From contig DUBE01000063.1 of NCBI GenBank assembly GCA_012960475.1, forward strand, positions 124,001-188,000: a stretch of DNA of 64,000 bases, in the 5' to 3' direction. This DNA is from Planctomycetota bacterium. GTDB taxonomy: Bacteria; Planctomycetota; UBA1135; GCA-002686595. The stretch's first letter is position 1. Each line of letters begins with the position of its first letter. The position numbers and the translations under genes were made by a program. The notes beneath the pieces were generated by a model. It was not told the DNA's origin and searched no databases. It was given only the letters and a program-made list of their open reading frames with translations. Of the stretch, positions 8,444-17,228 are shown piece by piece.

Positions 8444-10270
8444 CTAGTTGCCGATCAAACGCAGCAGGTCGTTGTAAGTCACATAGACCATCAAGGTGAC
8501 GATCAAGACCAGTCCCACCACCTGAGAATATCCCAGAGTGCGAGCGCTAACCGGCGAACCCTTTAGTTTTTCGATCAGCAGAAAAAACAGGTGGCCCCCG
8601 TCGAGCACCGGAATCGGCAGCACGTTGAGAAAGGCCAGGTTGACACTGAGGATGCACAGAAAAGTCAGAAGCTTGGCCCAACCCATGGTGGACACATGGA
8701 ATGAGACCCGGCTGATGGTGATGATGCCCCCCAGATTCTTGGGGCTCACATCCTGGCTGATCATGCGCTTGAGTGTCTTGAAGGTCTGAAACAGGAAGCG
8801 CCAAGAGGAGCGTGCCCCTTCGCGCACGCTGGTCCACAGGCTCGTCGTCTGAAAGATCGCTGTGGGGCGGGCCATGTCAAAGCCCAATACGCGCATGCGG
8901 GCGGCGATGGGGGCAATTGTGATGGAGGCGGGTTCGGCATCGGCGCCAGACGTTGGAGTCCTGAATTGGATGGTGGCTTCTTGGTTTCGCTCGGAGGCCC
9001 TAGCGCAGGCGATCTGGATTGACTCCCAATCGCTGATCGGGGCGCCTGCAATGGCAACGATCTCGCTCCCACTGGGCATGCCGCCCAGGCCTGCTGCTCC
9101 TTCAGGATCCACCCAGACCTGGCCGCCACTTGTTTCCGCTTCAAAGCAGAGGTCACGGAAGAGGAAGGATCGTTGGGTGTGGCTGTCCGGCAACTCAAGG
9201 CTGAGGGCTTCCCCGGAGCGCTCGACGATCAGTTCCGAGGCCGCTGGGGCTGTAAGCAGGGCGCTCAGAAGATCATGCCCCGCCACAAGATGCTCATCCC
9301 CTATGCGCCGCAACAGGTCACCGGCCCGAAGCCCAATGCTCTGTCCCGGCCCTTCCGGGCGAACCTGGGAGATCAGCCGTCGGGGAGGGCCCAGGCCAAA
9401 CAGGAGGCGTTCGGGCAGATCCTCAAAGATCGCAGGGATAGTGATCTTCTCGGGACCCTGGCCCTGGTCCACGGTCAAGACCATGGGCATGCCGCTGTCT
9501 ATGGCCCACGCAATTTGCACGGCCAGAGGTTGTTCTGCAGGCTGGCCATCGACTTCCAAAAGGATCGATCCCTCTTGCAGTCCTGCGAGGGCTGCGGGAC
9601 CTTCCGGCTCCACGCGCAGGGTGTGCGCCGGATCGACGCCGACTCCCAGGCCGAGGCGATAGAAGCCCAGGTCCGAATCCATGATTGGTGTCATGGTTCT
9701 CTCGTGCAGCAGGCCATCCCGGGGATCGCGGTAGGTCACCCTGGCGGGATCCGAGCCACCCAGCGCAACCTCGCCAATCAGATCTTCAAAGTCGCGCAGG
9801 TGATGGCCATTGATCTCAAGCAACTCTGCCCCAGATGGCAGGCCCGCCTGCCAGGCGGCACCTCCAGGGGTAGGAGCGGAGATAATTGCCGGGGTTATGG
9901 GCACGCCCACCCGATAGGCAATGGGGAAGGCGACCAGGGCGAAGATCACATTCATCAGGACGCCGCCTGAGTACACGAAGAAGCGCTGGCCCACGGTCTT
10001 GGAGCCTAGGTCGTCAGGTCTTGAGGTGCCCCCAGCAGCAGCACCTTCCCCAGCCATGCGAACATATCCACCGAAGGGAATCAGCGCCAATTGGTAGATC
10101 GTATTTCCCCTCTGACGGGCAAGTATCGCGGGTCCAAAGCCAAGGCTGAATACCTCGACCCTTACTCCGCACATGCGCGCGGCGATGAAGTGTCCCGCCT
10201 CGTGCACAAAGATCACAAGGCCGATGCCGAAGATCACTTCGGCTACTCGCAGAATCGAAATCAGGTCCAT
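8444..10270 (-). CDS. rseP: RseP-type site-2 zinc metalloprotease with four PDZ-like domains
   Basis: 608 aa, clearly longer than the roughly 450 aa of E. coli RseP. The zinc site HEAGH is at residues 23-27 in the first membrane helix, and the third-ligand motif NVLPIPVLDGG is near residue 549-559 in a C-terminal helix. Between them I can delimit four PDZ-like segments, about 126-196, 212-281, 297-362 and 383-455, where the E. coli enzyme has two. The family cleaves anti-sigma factors and leftover signal peptides within the inner membrane. The ATG overlaps the dxr stop by one base (TGATG), which fixes the start. The dxr-rseP pairing is a widespread gene order. Confidence 0.93.
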   Translation of the reverse strand: MDLISILRVAEVIFGIGLVIFVHEAGHFIAARMCGVRVEVFSLGFGPAILARQRGNTIYQLALIPFGGYVRMAGEGAAAGGTSRPDDLGSKTVGQRFFVYSGGVLMNVIFALVAFPIAYRVGVPITPAIISAPTPGGAAWQAGLPSGAELLEINGHHLRDFEDLIGEVALGGSDPARVTYRDPRDGLLHERTMTPIMDSDLGFYRLGLGVGVDPAHTLRVEPEGPAALAGLQEGSILLEVDGQPAEQPLAVQIAWAIDSGMPMVLTVDQGQGPEKITIPAIFEDLPERLLFGLGPPRRLISQVRPEGPGQSIGLRAGDLLRRIGDEHLVAGHDLLSALLTAPAASELIVERSGEALSLELPDSHTQRSFLFRDLCFEAETSGGQVWVDPEGAAGLGGMPSGSEIVAIAGAPISDWESIQIACARASERNQEATIQFRTPTSGADAEPASITIAPIAARMRVLGFDMARPTAIFQTTSLWTSVREGARSSWRFLFQTFKTLKRMISQDVSPKNLGGIITISRVSFHVSTMGWAKLLTFLCILSVNLAFLNVLPIPVLDGGHLFFLLIEKLKGSPVSARTLGYSQVVGLVLIVTLMVYVTYNDLLRLIGN

Positions 10271-11490
10271 CAGGTGGCGTTGGCGGTCTTGGCGGTGATC
10301 AATTCCTGGGCCAGGGAACGAGCCCAGCGGTCGGCAGCCAGGATCGCCGACATGCTCAAGGGGCCTGCCGATTTGGTTGGGCGTGCGTCCAGGACCTCTT
10401 GGCTGATGCGTGTGATTTCCGCGAAGGGCACCTTTCCGGTCAGATAGGCTTCCACCGCCACCTCATCGGCTGCGTTGAGACAGCAACCTGAAGTGCCACC
10501 CTCCGCCACACAGCGAAATCCCAGTTCGAGAGCTGGGAAGCGCTCTAGATCTGGTGCTTCAAAGGTCAATTCTCTGAACTTCGACAGGTCAAAGCCTGGA
10601 AGGTTGGCTGGTTGGCGATCAGGGTGGTGCAGCGCGTAATGAATTGTCCCGCGCATGTTCGGCGGATTCATTTGGGCGATCACCGAGCCGTCGATGAACT
10701 CCACCATGGAGTGCACCAGGGACTGGGGGTGGATGATCACTTCGATGCGGTCGCTCTCCAAACCAAACAGATGATGCAGTTCGATGATTTCAAAGGCCTT
10801 GTTGATCAGGGTTGCGGAGCCGATACTGATACGCGGCCCCATGTCCCAGGTGGGATGGGCCAGGGCCTTGTCCCGGGGGGCATTCTCGATCTCGTTCAGG
10901 CTTGCTTCTCGCAGCGGCCCGCCACTGGCGGTGAGCAGGACACGGCGGACGCAAGCCAGGTCCTCCCCCCGCAGGCATTGCTCGATGGCGGAGTGCTCAG
11001 AATCAACCGGAATCAAGCGTCCCCCGCCTTGGGCCACCGCGTCGATCAGCAAATCGCCGGCGATCACCAGGGATTCCTTGTTGGCCAGGGCCAAGGTCTT
11101 GCCAGCTCGCGCAAGTGCAAAGGAGGCTTCCAGGCCAGCGCGTCCCATGACCCCATGGACTGCCACCTCGAAGTCAGCCGCGGCGATCAACTCCAAGAGG
11201 GCCTCGGGGCCGCTGAAGAGGGTCGTTTGGGGAGGCAGGTGCGGGCGCAGGGCTTCGGCGGCGGCGGGATCTGAGAGGGACACCAGGGGCGTGCTGGTGC
11301 GTTCAATCTGCTCCAGCAGCAGCTCCCAGGAGGTGTTCGCCGCCAGGCCGGCCACCACAAGACCCGAATCAGGCTGTGCTACCAGATCGAGGGTCTGTGT
11401 GCCAATGGAGCCGGTGCTTCCGAGGACGAGGATGGGTTTCACGGGGAGGGGGCCGGGAGAGCCCTCCCGGGGAAACAAAGTGTAGGACAT
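10270..11490 (-). CDS. dxr: 1-deoxy-D-xylulose 5-phosphate reductoisomerase
   Basis: About 406 aa from the ATG at 11490, which has an AGGGAAG ribosome-binding site just upstream; an alternative start lies at 11520. The protein converts DXP to MEP with NADPH, the committed step of the non-mevalonate isoprenoid pathway. Visible motifs are the dinucleotide site VLGSTGSIGTQTLDLV, ANKESLV, LLTASGGPLRE, the metal/substrate stretch IGSATLINKAFEIIE, and HPQSLVHSMVEF. The usual GNPDMR element reads NPPNMRGTI here, a small departure. It heads an operon with rseP and a UbiA-like gene and is divergent from purM. Confidence 0.95.
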   Translation of the reverse strand: MSYTLFPREGSPGPLPVKPILVLGSTGSIGTQTLDLVAQPDSGLVVAGLAANTSWELLLEQIERTSTPLVSLSDPAAAEALRPHLPPQTTLFSGPEALLELIAAADFEVAVHGVMGRAGLEASFALARAGKTLALANKESLVIAGDLLIDAVAQGGGRLIPVDSEHSAIEQCLRGEDLACVRRVLLTASGGPLREASLNEIENAPRDKALAHPTWDMGPRISIGSATLINKAFEIIELHHLFGLESDRIEVIIHPQSLVHSMVEFIDGSVIAQMNPPNMRGTIHYALHHPDRQPANLPGFDLSKFRELTFEAPDLERFPALELGFRCVAEGGTSGCCLNAADEVAVEAYLTGKVPFAEITRISQEVLDARPTKSAGPLSMSAILAADRWARSLAQELITAKTANAT

Positions 11491-11624
11491 CTGGCTTCCC
11501 TGGCGACTTCTGCTCTGCAATCGTTATCCTGTTTTCCGGGGTGTGCTCCCTGTGGCCACATTTTGAACGGCAATCCTACAACCATTTCGTCTGACCAGCC
11601 CGGGCGGTCCAGCCCCACAACAAC

Positions 11625-12680
11625 GTGAGCCAGAACCCTTCACTCTCTTACAAGGACGCGGGAGTCAACATTGACGCCCAGGACGAGGCCTTGAGTCAGG
11701 CCAAGGATGCCATTCGTTCGACCTTCACCGCGGGAGTTGTTTCTGATGTGGGGCTTTTCGGGGGCCTGTTTGATTTGGCCAAGGCGGGCTGCGAGGGCAT
11801 GGTTCTGGTGGCCAGCGCCGACGGGGTTGGCACCAAGCTTGATGTGGCCAAGAAGGTCGGCGTTTATGACACGGTGGGCCAGGACCTGGTCAATCACTGC
11901 GTGGACGACATCCTGGTGCAAGGGGCGCGGCCTCTGTTCTTCATGGACTATGTGGGCACCGGCGAGCTTGATCCTACGGTGGTCAGCGAATTGATCCGCG
12001 GTTGCGCTATTGCATGCCGTGAATCCGGCGTTGCTTTGCTCGGAGGCGAGACCGCCGAGATGCCGGGCCTCTACGCCAAGGGCGACTTTGACTTGGTGGG
12101 CTTTGTGGTGGGCGCAGTAGAGCGCGACAAGATCCTGGACGGTTCACGCGTAAAGCCGGGCCAGACCCTGTTGGGTCTGACCTCCAGCGGTTTGCACACC
12201 AACGGTTATTCCCTGGCCCGCAAGATCTTTTTTGAGCGCATGGGCTTGGATGTGAATGACCGTCCCGGCAGTCTTGGCGGCCCGAGCGTGGGCGAGGCTC
12301 TCTTGGCTCCTCATCGTTGTTATTACCCCATCCTCTGGCCCCTGCTGGAGGAACGGCGTATTGCCGCCATGGCTCACATCACCGGCGGGGGGCTGGTGGA
12401 CAACTTGCCCCGCATTCTGGGTTCCTGCGATGCGCGCATCGATCTGAATTCCTGGGAGCGGCCTGCGCTCTTCCGCACGCTGGTGGAAGAAGGAGGATTG
12501 GAGGTGAACGAGGCACACCGGGTCTTCAACATGGGTATCGGCATGGTCTTGCTGGTGGACACAGACGAGGTCGCAAGCGTGAGAGAGCATTTGGAATCCG
12601 TCGGCGAAACTGTCCTGGAAATCGGTTGCACCGAAGCTGCGGCGGATGAGTCCGGGCAGGGCCGCGTGCGGTGGGCCTGA
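11625..12680 (+). CDS. purM: Phosphoribosylformylglycinamidine cyclo-ligase (AIR synthetase)
   Basis: 351 aa, the usual family length, with a GTG start. It carries out the ATP-dependent closure of FGAM to AIR in purine synthesis. Characteristic segments are SYKDAGVNIDAQDEAL at the N-terminus, ASADGVGTKLDVA, the VNHCVDDILVQGARPLFFMDY stretch (residues about 85-105), GGETAEMPGLY and GLTSSGLHTNGYSLAR. All expected nucleotide- and substrate-binding elements are present. The last 10 bases overlap the start of the next reading frame, so translational coupling is likely, though the neighbour has no purine role I can see. Confidence 0.97.
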   Translation: MSQNPSLSYKDAGVNIDAQDEALSQAKDAIRSTFTAGVVSDVGLFGGLFDLAKAGCEGMVLVASADGVGTKLDVAKKVGVYDTVGQDLVNHCVDDILVQGARPLFFMDYVGTGELDPTVVSELIRGCAIACRESGVALLGGETAEMPGLYAKGDFDLVGFVVGAVERDKILDGSRVKPGQTLLGLTSSGLHTNGYSLARKIFFERMGLDVNDRPGSLGGPSVGEALLAPHRCYYPILWPLLEERRIAAMAHITGGGLVDNLPRILGSCDARIDLNSWERPALFRTLVEEGGLEVNEAHRVFNMGIGMVLLVDTDEVASVREHLESVGETVLEIGCTEAAADESGQGRVRWA

Positions 12681-13540
12681 TCCTGACCTACCTGGGCTCT
12701 GGGCTCCTGCTCTGTGTGGGTCTGGTTCCTATGGATTTGCGCCAGCCGCAAGATGAATCGTGGGATGTGCTCTGGCACGCATTGGCAGAAGAACTCAGTC
12801 CCCTGGAACGGGCCAGGCTGGTCAGTGTTTGGGAGCGCCGTTTGAATGTGCGCGCGGCAGAGGGGGATCCCCAGGAGGTCTACCTCCGCCAGCTGGCGCG
12901 CAATGCTCTGGGCTTGGAAGCGCGGTCCTTGTCACTGCCGAGCCCCACCTATCTGGGCACCCCTGGGGAGGCATGGATTGCAGCCCGCTTTCGGCCCCAG
13001 GATCGTGTGCAACTCATGGTCCATGGGCTGCAGGACGAGGGCCTGACCCCCGAGCAGGGCCAGCACAGATTACAGTCGGGCTTTGAGGTTTTCCTCGCCC
13101 TTGAGGGAGAGTGGAATGCCGACGCCCTGTTGGTGGCCCAGGCCCTTCACCTTCGTGCCCAGGCGCCCTGGTCCGCCTTCTGCCTGGAGGGGATTCAGCG
13201 CCGCCTGGGTCACCTGGATCAGGCCCTTGAGACCATCGATCAGATGTTGGCTCCAGTCTCTGCCGCTCGGGGTCCTGTCTGGCAGTCCTTGATGGGTCGC
13301 CGGGCCATCATCCACGCAGGGGCTGGCCACCGTGATCTGGCGCTGGCTGATCTGGGTAGGCTGCTGTCCTCAGGGGCGGCCGATGCACATCAGATCCTGG
13401 GCCTGGATGCCCTGTTGGACCGGCAGTGGCAGGTCTCCAGCGCCCACTTTGGCGTGCTGCTGGACAGTGACCGAAGGTCTGGGGAGCCCCATCCACCTTG
13501 GGCCCTGCGTGGTTATGGTGTGTCCCTGCTCCCCAGATGA
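12671..13540 (+). CDS. Secreted or membrane-anchored TPR-like hypothetical protein
   Basis: 289 aa with a GTG start inside the end of purM. The N-terminus is a short hydrophobic segment (LILTYLGSGLLLCVGLV) that may act as a signal anchor. The remainder is helical and Leu/Ala/Arg-rich. The region from about residue 150 has tetratricopeptide-like pairs, such as RRLGHLDQALETIDQML and GHRDLALADLGRLLSSG. TPR solenoids mediate protein contacts. No catalytic residues are recognisable and no specific partner can be named. Overlap with purM suggests coupled translation. Confidence 0.65.
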   Translation: MGLILTYLGSGLLLCVGLVPMDLRQPQDESWDVLWHALAEELSPLERARLVSVWERRLNVRAAEGDPQEVYLRQLARNALGLEARSLSLPSPTYLGTPGEAWIAARFRPQDRVQLMVHGLQDEGLTPEQGQHRLQSGFEVFLALEGEWNADALLVAQALHLRAQAPWSAFCLEGIQRRLGHLDQALETIDQMLAPVSAARGPVWQSLMGRRAIIHAGAGHRDLALADLGRLLSSGAADAHQILGLDALLDRQWQVSSAHFGVLLDSDRRSGEPHPPWALRGYGVSLLPR

Positions 13541-13677
13541 ACTAGAGGTGGGGGATAGCCTCAGGGCGTTCCCAGCAAGGGAAAACCGACCTTCCTGGCC
13601 CCTTTCAGTCCTGGTGCTTGCCATTCACCCCCCGTCCGACGATCCTAGAGGCTCCTCTTCTTGAGCCCCCCATAACC

Positions 13678-14946
13678 ATGCTGCGATTAGCCCTTCTTGC
13701 CGCCCCTCTACTGTGTCTCTCAGCGGTCAGCCCTGCCATCGCTCCAGCCCTGGACGGCCCCTATCTCAAGGACAATGACCTGAAGAGGTTGGCCAAGACC
13801 TTCAACGACTACATCGAGGCCTCGGTGGCCAGAGAGGGTGTGCTCAATGCGGAGAACGAGGTGGAGAAGGCCTTGGGGAAGCTGGAGCGCAAACTGCGCA
13901 AGGCGCCGGTGCAGGATGTTCTCGCCAGCCCTCTTGACCTGGGGCGTGCTCTCTGGATGTCGCGGGAATACGGCAAGAAGCGGGTCAAGTTTGGCAGCAT
14001 CCAGGATGGCGAGTATGACGTGACCGTTCCGGGTGGCGAAGGTCCCCTCAAGTACGCAATCCTGGCGCCCGCTGCCTATGACAAGGGCAAGAGGAAAAGC
14101 TGGCCTCTGGTGCTCTGCATCCCAGACGTGGATGAGAACCACAAGGAGACCCTCCTGGAGAACTGGGCCGACGGAGACCTGCACAATGAAGTGATCCTGG
14201 TCTGCCCTGAAATGCCCAAGGACGTGGACAAGTGGGGCGAGATGCCTGGCGTTGGGACCATGCTGATCCTCTTCCGCGCGATCTACGAGGATTGGGCCAT
14301 CGACTACAACCAGGTTTTCCTGGCTGGGCGCGGCGCGGGGGTGGACGCGGCTCTCTCCATCGCCGGCAAGTTTCCTGAATTGTTTGCCGGCGTGATAGGT
14401 CGGGCGGGTGACGCCCAACATGCGACCCCCGAGAACTTTTCCAATCTGCCCACCTGGTTCAGTGGTGGAGGTTCCGGAGTCACTGCCTGGGCAGAGGCGG
14501 TCAAGGCGGAGGGCTGGGAAAACTGCACCGTTGACCCTTCGGGCCGCGAGAAGGAAATTCTCGACTGGCTGAACGACACCCACCGAAACGGGGTGCCCAG
14601 TGAAGTCACACTGGTCCCAGGCCGACCGTTTCCCACCCGCGCCTACTGGCTTGAGGTTCCTGCCGGAGATGAGGATGGTGGGCTGGTCAAAGCTCGGGTG
14701 GATCGGGATAACAACACGATCCACATTGAGGCAACTCTGGTGCCTTCGGTTACCCTGCTGTTCAATGATCTTCTGGTGGATCTCTCCAAGCCAGTCAAGG
14801 TGGTCATCAACGGGGTCGAGCACACCGACCTCTTGCCCCGTAGCTATCGCACTTGCCTCAAGCTGATCTATCGGGGCACCAACGATCCGGGCCGCATTTT
14901 TGTGGCCATGAAGACCTACTCGGTTCCCCCGCGGGCGAACAAGTGA
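13678..14946 (+). CDS. Secreted alpha/beta-hydrolase-fold protein lacking the nucleophile serine
   Basis: 422 aa from the ATG at 13678, which begins a good signal peptide (LALLAAPLLCLSAVSPAIA); an in-frame start at 13618 adds only an unlikely leader. After a charged helical region, residues about 125-235 show an esterase-like order: a strand with WPLVLCIPDVDENH, then VILVCPE, then the elbow VFLAGRGAGVDAALSIA. The expected GxSxG nucleophile elbow reads G217-R-G-A-G221, so Ser is Gly at residue 219. That argues against ordinary serine-hydrolase activity. A beta-rich C-terminal extension follows. The last four bases overlap the GTG of the next gene (GTGA). Confidence 0.7.
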   Translation: MLRLALLAAPLLCLSAVSPAIAPALDGPYLKDNDLKRLAKTFNDYIEASVAREGVLNAENEVEKALGKLERKLRKAPVQDVLASPLDLGRALWMSREYGKKRVKFGSIQDGEYDVTVPGGEGPLKYAILAPAAYDKGKRKSWPLVLCIPDVDENHKETLLENWADGDLHNEVILVCPEMPKDVDKWGEMPGVGTMLILFRAIYEDWAIDYNQVFLAGRGAGVDAALSIAGKFPELFAGVIGRAGDAQHATPENFSNLPTWFSGGGSGVTAWAEAVKAEGWENCTVDPSGREKEILDWLNDTHRNGVPSEVTLVPGRPFPTRAYWLEVPAGDEDGGLVKARVDRDNNTIHIEATLVPSVTLLFNDLLVDLSKPVKVVINGVEHTDLLPRSYRTCLKLIYRGTNDPGRIFVAMKTYSVPPRANK

Positions 14947-16577
14947 CGGTGGACGAACCCGCTGTCCCCGGGGGCGTTTCGGCCCCCCTCGTCCTGGTCT
15001 GCTGTGCCCTGGCGGGAGCGGGCACCATGGTGGTGGAACTTGCGGCGGTGCGCCTTGTGGCCCCTTGGTTCGGCGCCAGCCATGTGGTCTGGAGCAACGT
15101 GATCGGCGTTGTGCTGCTCGCCCTGACCATGGGCTATGTGTTGGGCGGACGTCTGGCTTGTGGTTCGCGACCGGCCCGCTCCATGGGGGTGGCCATTGCC
15201 GTAGCCGCGGTTTGGGTGGCTCTCCTGCCCCTTGGGGCTCAGAGCATCTGTCGCCTGTTCATGCCCGCAGCGACCGCGCTGGATCAGGCCCTGGTGCTCT
15301 TCACCTGGGGTAGTCTGGCGGCTTCCCTGTTGTTGTTCCTGCCAGCGGCCGTGCTGCTTGGTGCGGTCTCACCTCTTGCCACAGAAGTTCTTGCGCGTTT
15401 GGAGCACCTGCACGCGGGGCAGGCCGGCGGCCGCGTGTTGGCAGCCGCCACCCTGGGCAGTTTGCTGGGTGTCTTTGGCACAAGCCACCTGCTCTTGCCC
15501 ATGCTTGGTGTGCGCGGCACGTTCTTGCTGGCGGCGGTTTTCTTGATGGTGGGTGCGACTCTCTTGCTTTGGTGCGCGAGAGACTCCCGATCGCTGCTCC
15601 TGCTTTGGTTGCCTTTGCTTGGGTTCGGGCAACTTGATGTTCATGGCCCTGCAATTTCACCGGGAGAGCGGCTCCTGGGGGCGGCCGAGTCGGCCTATCA
15701 GTCGATCCGCGTAATCGAATCGGGGGGGGCAGACAACCAATCCCGCCGGCTGGTGGTCAACGAGGCATTGGATTCCTTTCAGAGTGTCTGGGCCCCCAGT
15801 CCAGGCTTGCTCGGAGGGGGGCACTACTATGATCTGTTCACACTGCCTCTGGCATGGCAGGAAGTACCTCCTACCTGGAACCTGCTGGTGCTGGGGCTTG
15901 GAGCTGGCACGGCTGTGCGGGTGATGGTCGGGGTGCTGCCCGAGGACACGGATCTCATATGGACCGGGGTGGAGATCGACCCTGCGGTTGTGCGCTTGGG
16001 TCAGGAGCACATGGACCTGGCGGCTGAGCCTCCCAGCCAGGTCCTGACCGGATGGGATTCCCGGGCCGCCCTGGCTGTATTGCCCGGCCCGTTTGAGCAG
16101 ATCATTTTGGATTCCTATGCCAACAACATGGAGATCCCATTCCACTTGGCCACTGTGGAGTTTTTTTCCGAGGCTCTTGCCAAGCTCGCCCCCGGAGGCT
16201 GGTTGACCCTCAATGCCGCGGGCTTCGGCGTACAGGATTCTCTGATCGTTTCCCTGGCTGGCACCCTGGCCGCCGCTGCGGATCGCCGAGCCTTGATCCT
16301 GGAAGTGCCCTTCAGCCGGAACGCCATGGTTTTCGTGCGACGGGATGGGGAGATCCCCTTCGGCACGGAAGCGGCGATATTTGAAGCACCTGCCCCGATC
16401 CAGACCCTCTTGCAATCCTTGGGCGCACCGGGAACTTTCCGCTGGGTGGAGCCCGCTAACGCAGACGATCTGCTGACTGATGACCGTGCCCCCTTGGAAC
16501 AGTTGCAGCGGGCCTCCATCGCCCGAGGCAGAAGGGCTTGGGGCAAGCAAGGTCTGGCAGAGGAGAGCCAGCCGTGA
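14943..16577 (+). CDS. Membrane-fused spermidine synthase-like protein
   Basis: About 544 aa from the GTG at 14943, chosen because it forms a GTGA overlap with the preceding stop and directly precedes the first hydrophobic helix. The N-terminal half has about seven transmembrane helices, with a motif usual in fused MFS/spermidine-synthase-like proteins (APWFGASHVVWSNVIGVV). The C-terminal half is a Rossmann methyltransferase-like domain with LGLGAGTAVRVM, VEIDPAVVRLG and DSYANN. Canonical spermidine synthases have a GGGDG loop; this one has LGLGAG, so true polyamine synthesis is uncertain. The coupling with the alpha/beta-hydrolase-like and tail-anchored genes suggests one envelope-associated unit. 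Confidence 0.75.
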   Translation: MTVDEPAVPGGVSAPLVLVCCALAGAGTMVVELAAVRLVAPWFGASHVVWSNVIGVVLLALTMGYVLGGRLACGSRPARSMGVAIAVAAVWVALLPLGAQSICRLFMPAATALDQALVLFTWGSLAASLLLFLPAAVLLGAVSPLATEVLARLEHLHAGQAGGRVLAAATLGSLLGVFGTSHLLLPMLGVRGTFLLAAVFLMVGATLLLWCARDSRSLLLLWLPLLGFGQLDVHGPAISPGERLLGAAESAYQSIRVIESGGADNQSRRLVVNEALDSFQSVWAPSPGLLGGGHYYDLFTLPLAWQEVPPTWNLLVLGLGAGTAVRVMVGVLPEDTDLIWTGVEIDPAVVRLGQEHMDLAAEPPSQVLTGWDSRAALAVLPGPFEQIILDSYANNMEIPFHLATVEFFSEALAKLAPGGWLTLNAAGFGVQDSLIVSLAGTLAAAADRRALILEVPFSRNAMVFVRRDGEIPFGTEAAIFEAPAPIQTLLQSLGAPGTFRWVEPANADDLLTDDRAPLEQLQRASIARGRRAWGKQGLAEESQP

Positions 16578-17119
16578 TCACCGCAGCCGTGTTGCTCTGT
16601 CTTGGGGGAGAGCTCAGCCACCCACAACCTCAGGACCAGGTCGCCCGTTACCGCGCCCTGCTGGCTGCCGGTCAATATGTGCAGGCCATCACCGCCGCTG
16701 ACGGAATCCGGGATGAGCTTGTACGCCAACAGGCCCAGGTGGAGGCACGCTACTGGTGCGGGGATCTGAGCGGCGCTCTCGCCGCCGCGCGTTCCGCCCT
16801 CGCTGTGCACCCCGATGACTTGCAGTTGTTGAACACGGGGGCGGATCTGGCCCTGCAGTTGTTGCAACTCGAAGAGGGCGTTCGCTGGAGTCAGAGCCTT
16901 GCTCGTCTGGCCGTCGAAGCCCCCGACCTGCCTCATGAGACCCGTGTGTTCTACAGCAACAAGGCCCGCAATCACCTGACTCTGGCCGTTGAAGCCCGTC
17001 ACGCACAGGAGTCTCGGGCCAGCGCCCTGCTGCGCGCCCAGTTCACCGTCGCCCTGGTGTGCCTGTTGGCCACAGGAGTCGGGGTTGCGGCCTTCCTCAG
17101 GTCCCGACGCTTCAGTTGA
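16574..17119 (+). CDS. Small tail-anchored helical (TPR-like) protein
   Basis: 181 aa from the GTG at 16574, which overlaps the upstream stop as GTGA; this mirrors the junction one gene earlier. The N-terminus (ITAAVLLCLGGELS) could be a signal sequence. The middle is an Ala/Leu-rich helical repeat (GQYVQAITAADGIRDEL, GDLSGALAAARSALAVHPDD) resembling two or three TPR units. The C-terminus is a single membrane helix (FTVALVCLLATGVGVAAFL) with an Arg-rich tail. The topology suggests a bitopic scaffold. Function unknown. Confidence 0.65.
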   Translation: MITAAVLLCLGGELSHPQPQDQVARYRALLAAGQYVQAITAADGIRDELVRQQAQVEARYWCGDLSGALAAARSALAVHPDDLQLLNTGADLALQLLQLEEGVRWSQSLARLAVEAPDLPHETRVFYSNKARNHLTLAVEARHAQESRASALLRAQFTVALVCLLATGVGVAAFLRSRRFS

Positions 17120-17158
17120 GGTCGTGAGCCGGGGGCTTGCGGGCATGACGACACAAAA

Positions 17159-17190
17159 GGAGCTGCCCGCTGAATTCAGCGGGCAGCTCC
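17159..17190. terminator. Perfect 32-bp palindrome, probable bidirectional terminator
   Basis: The stem arm GGAGCTGCCCGCTGAA is followed directly by its exact complement, centred on an EcoRI-like GAATTC. It lies between the ends of the convergent genes at 16574-17119 and 17229-19367. AAAA precedes it on the plus strand, so a minus-strand transcript would end in the hairpin plus UUUU. The plus-strand side has no good U tract. Confidence 0.75.
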
Positions 17191-17228
17191 TCATGACCTC
17201 ACCGGGCAGGCCCGGTAGTTCAATGCGC

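Noticed and set aside
13720-14823. 367-aa open frame antisense to the alpha/beta-hydrolase-like gene
   Set aside because: The plus-strand gene has a signal peptide, a normal start and overlap with the next gene. The antisense frame is a shadow.
16115-17194. 359-aa minus-strand frame opposite the spermidine-synthase-like and tail-anchored genes
   Set aside because: It spans two coupled genes and the palindromic terminator, so it cannot be a real gene.
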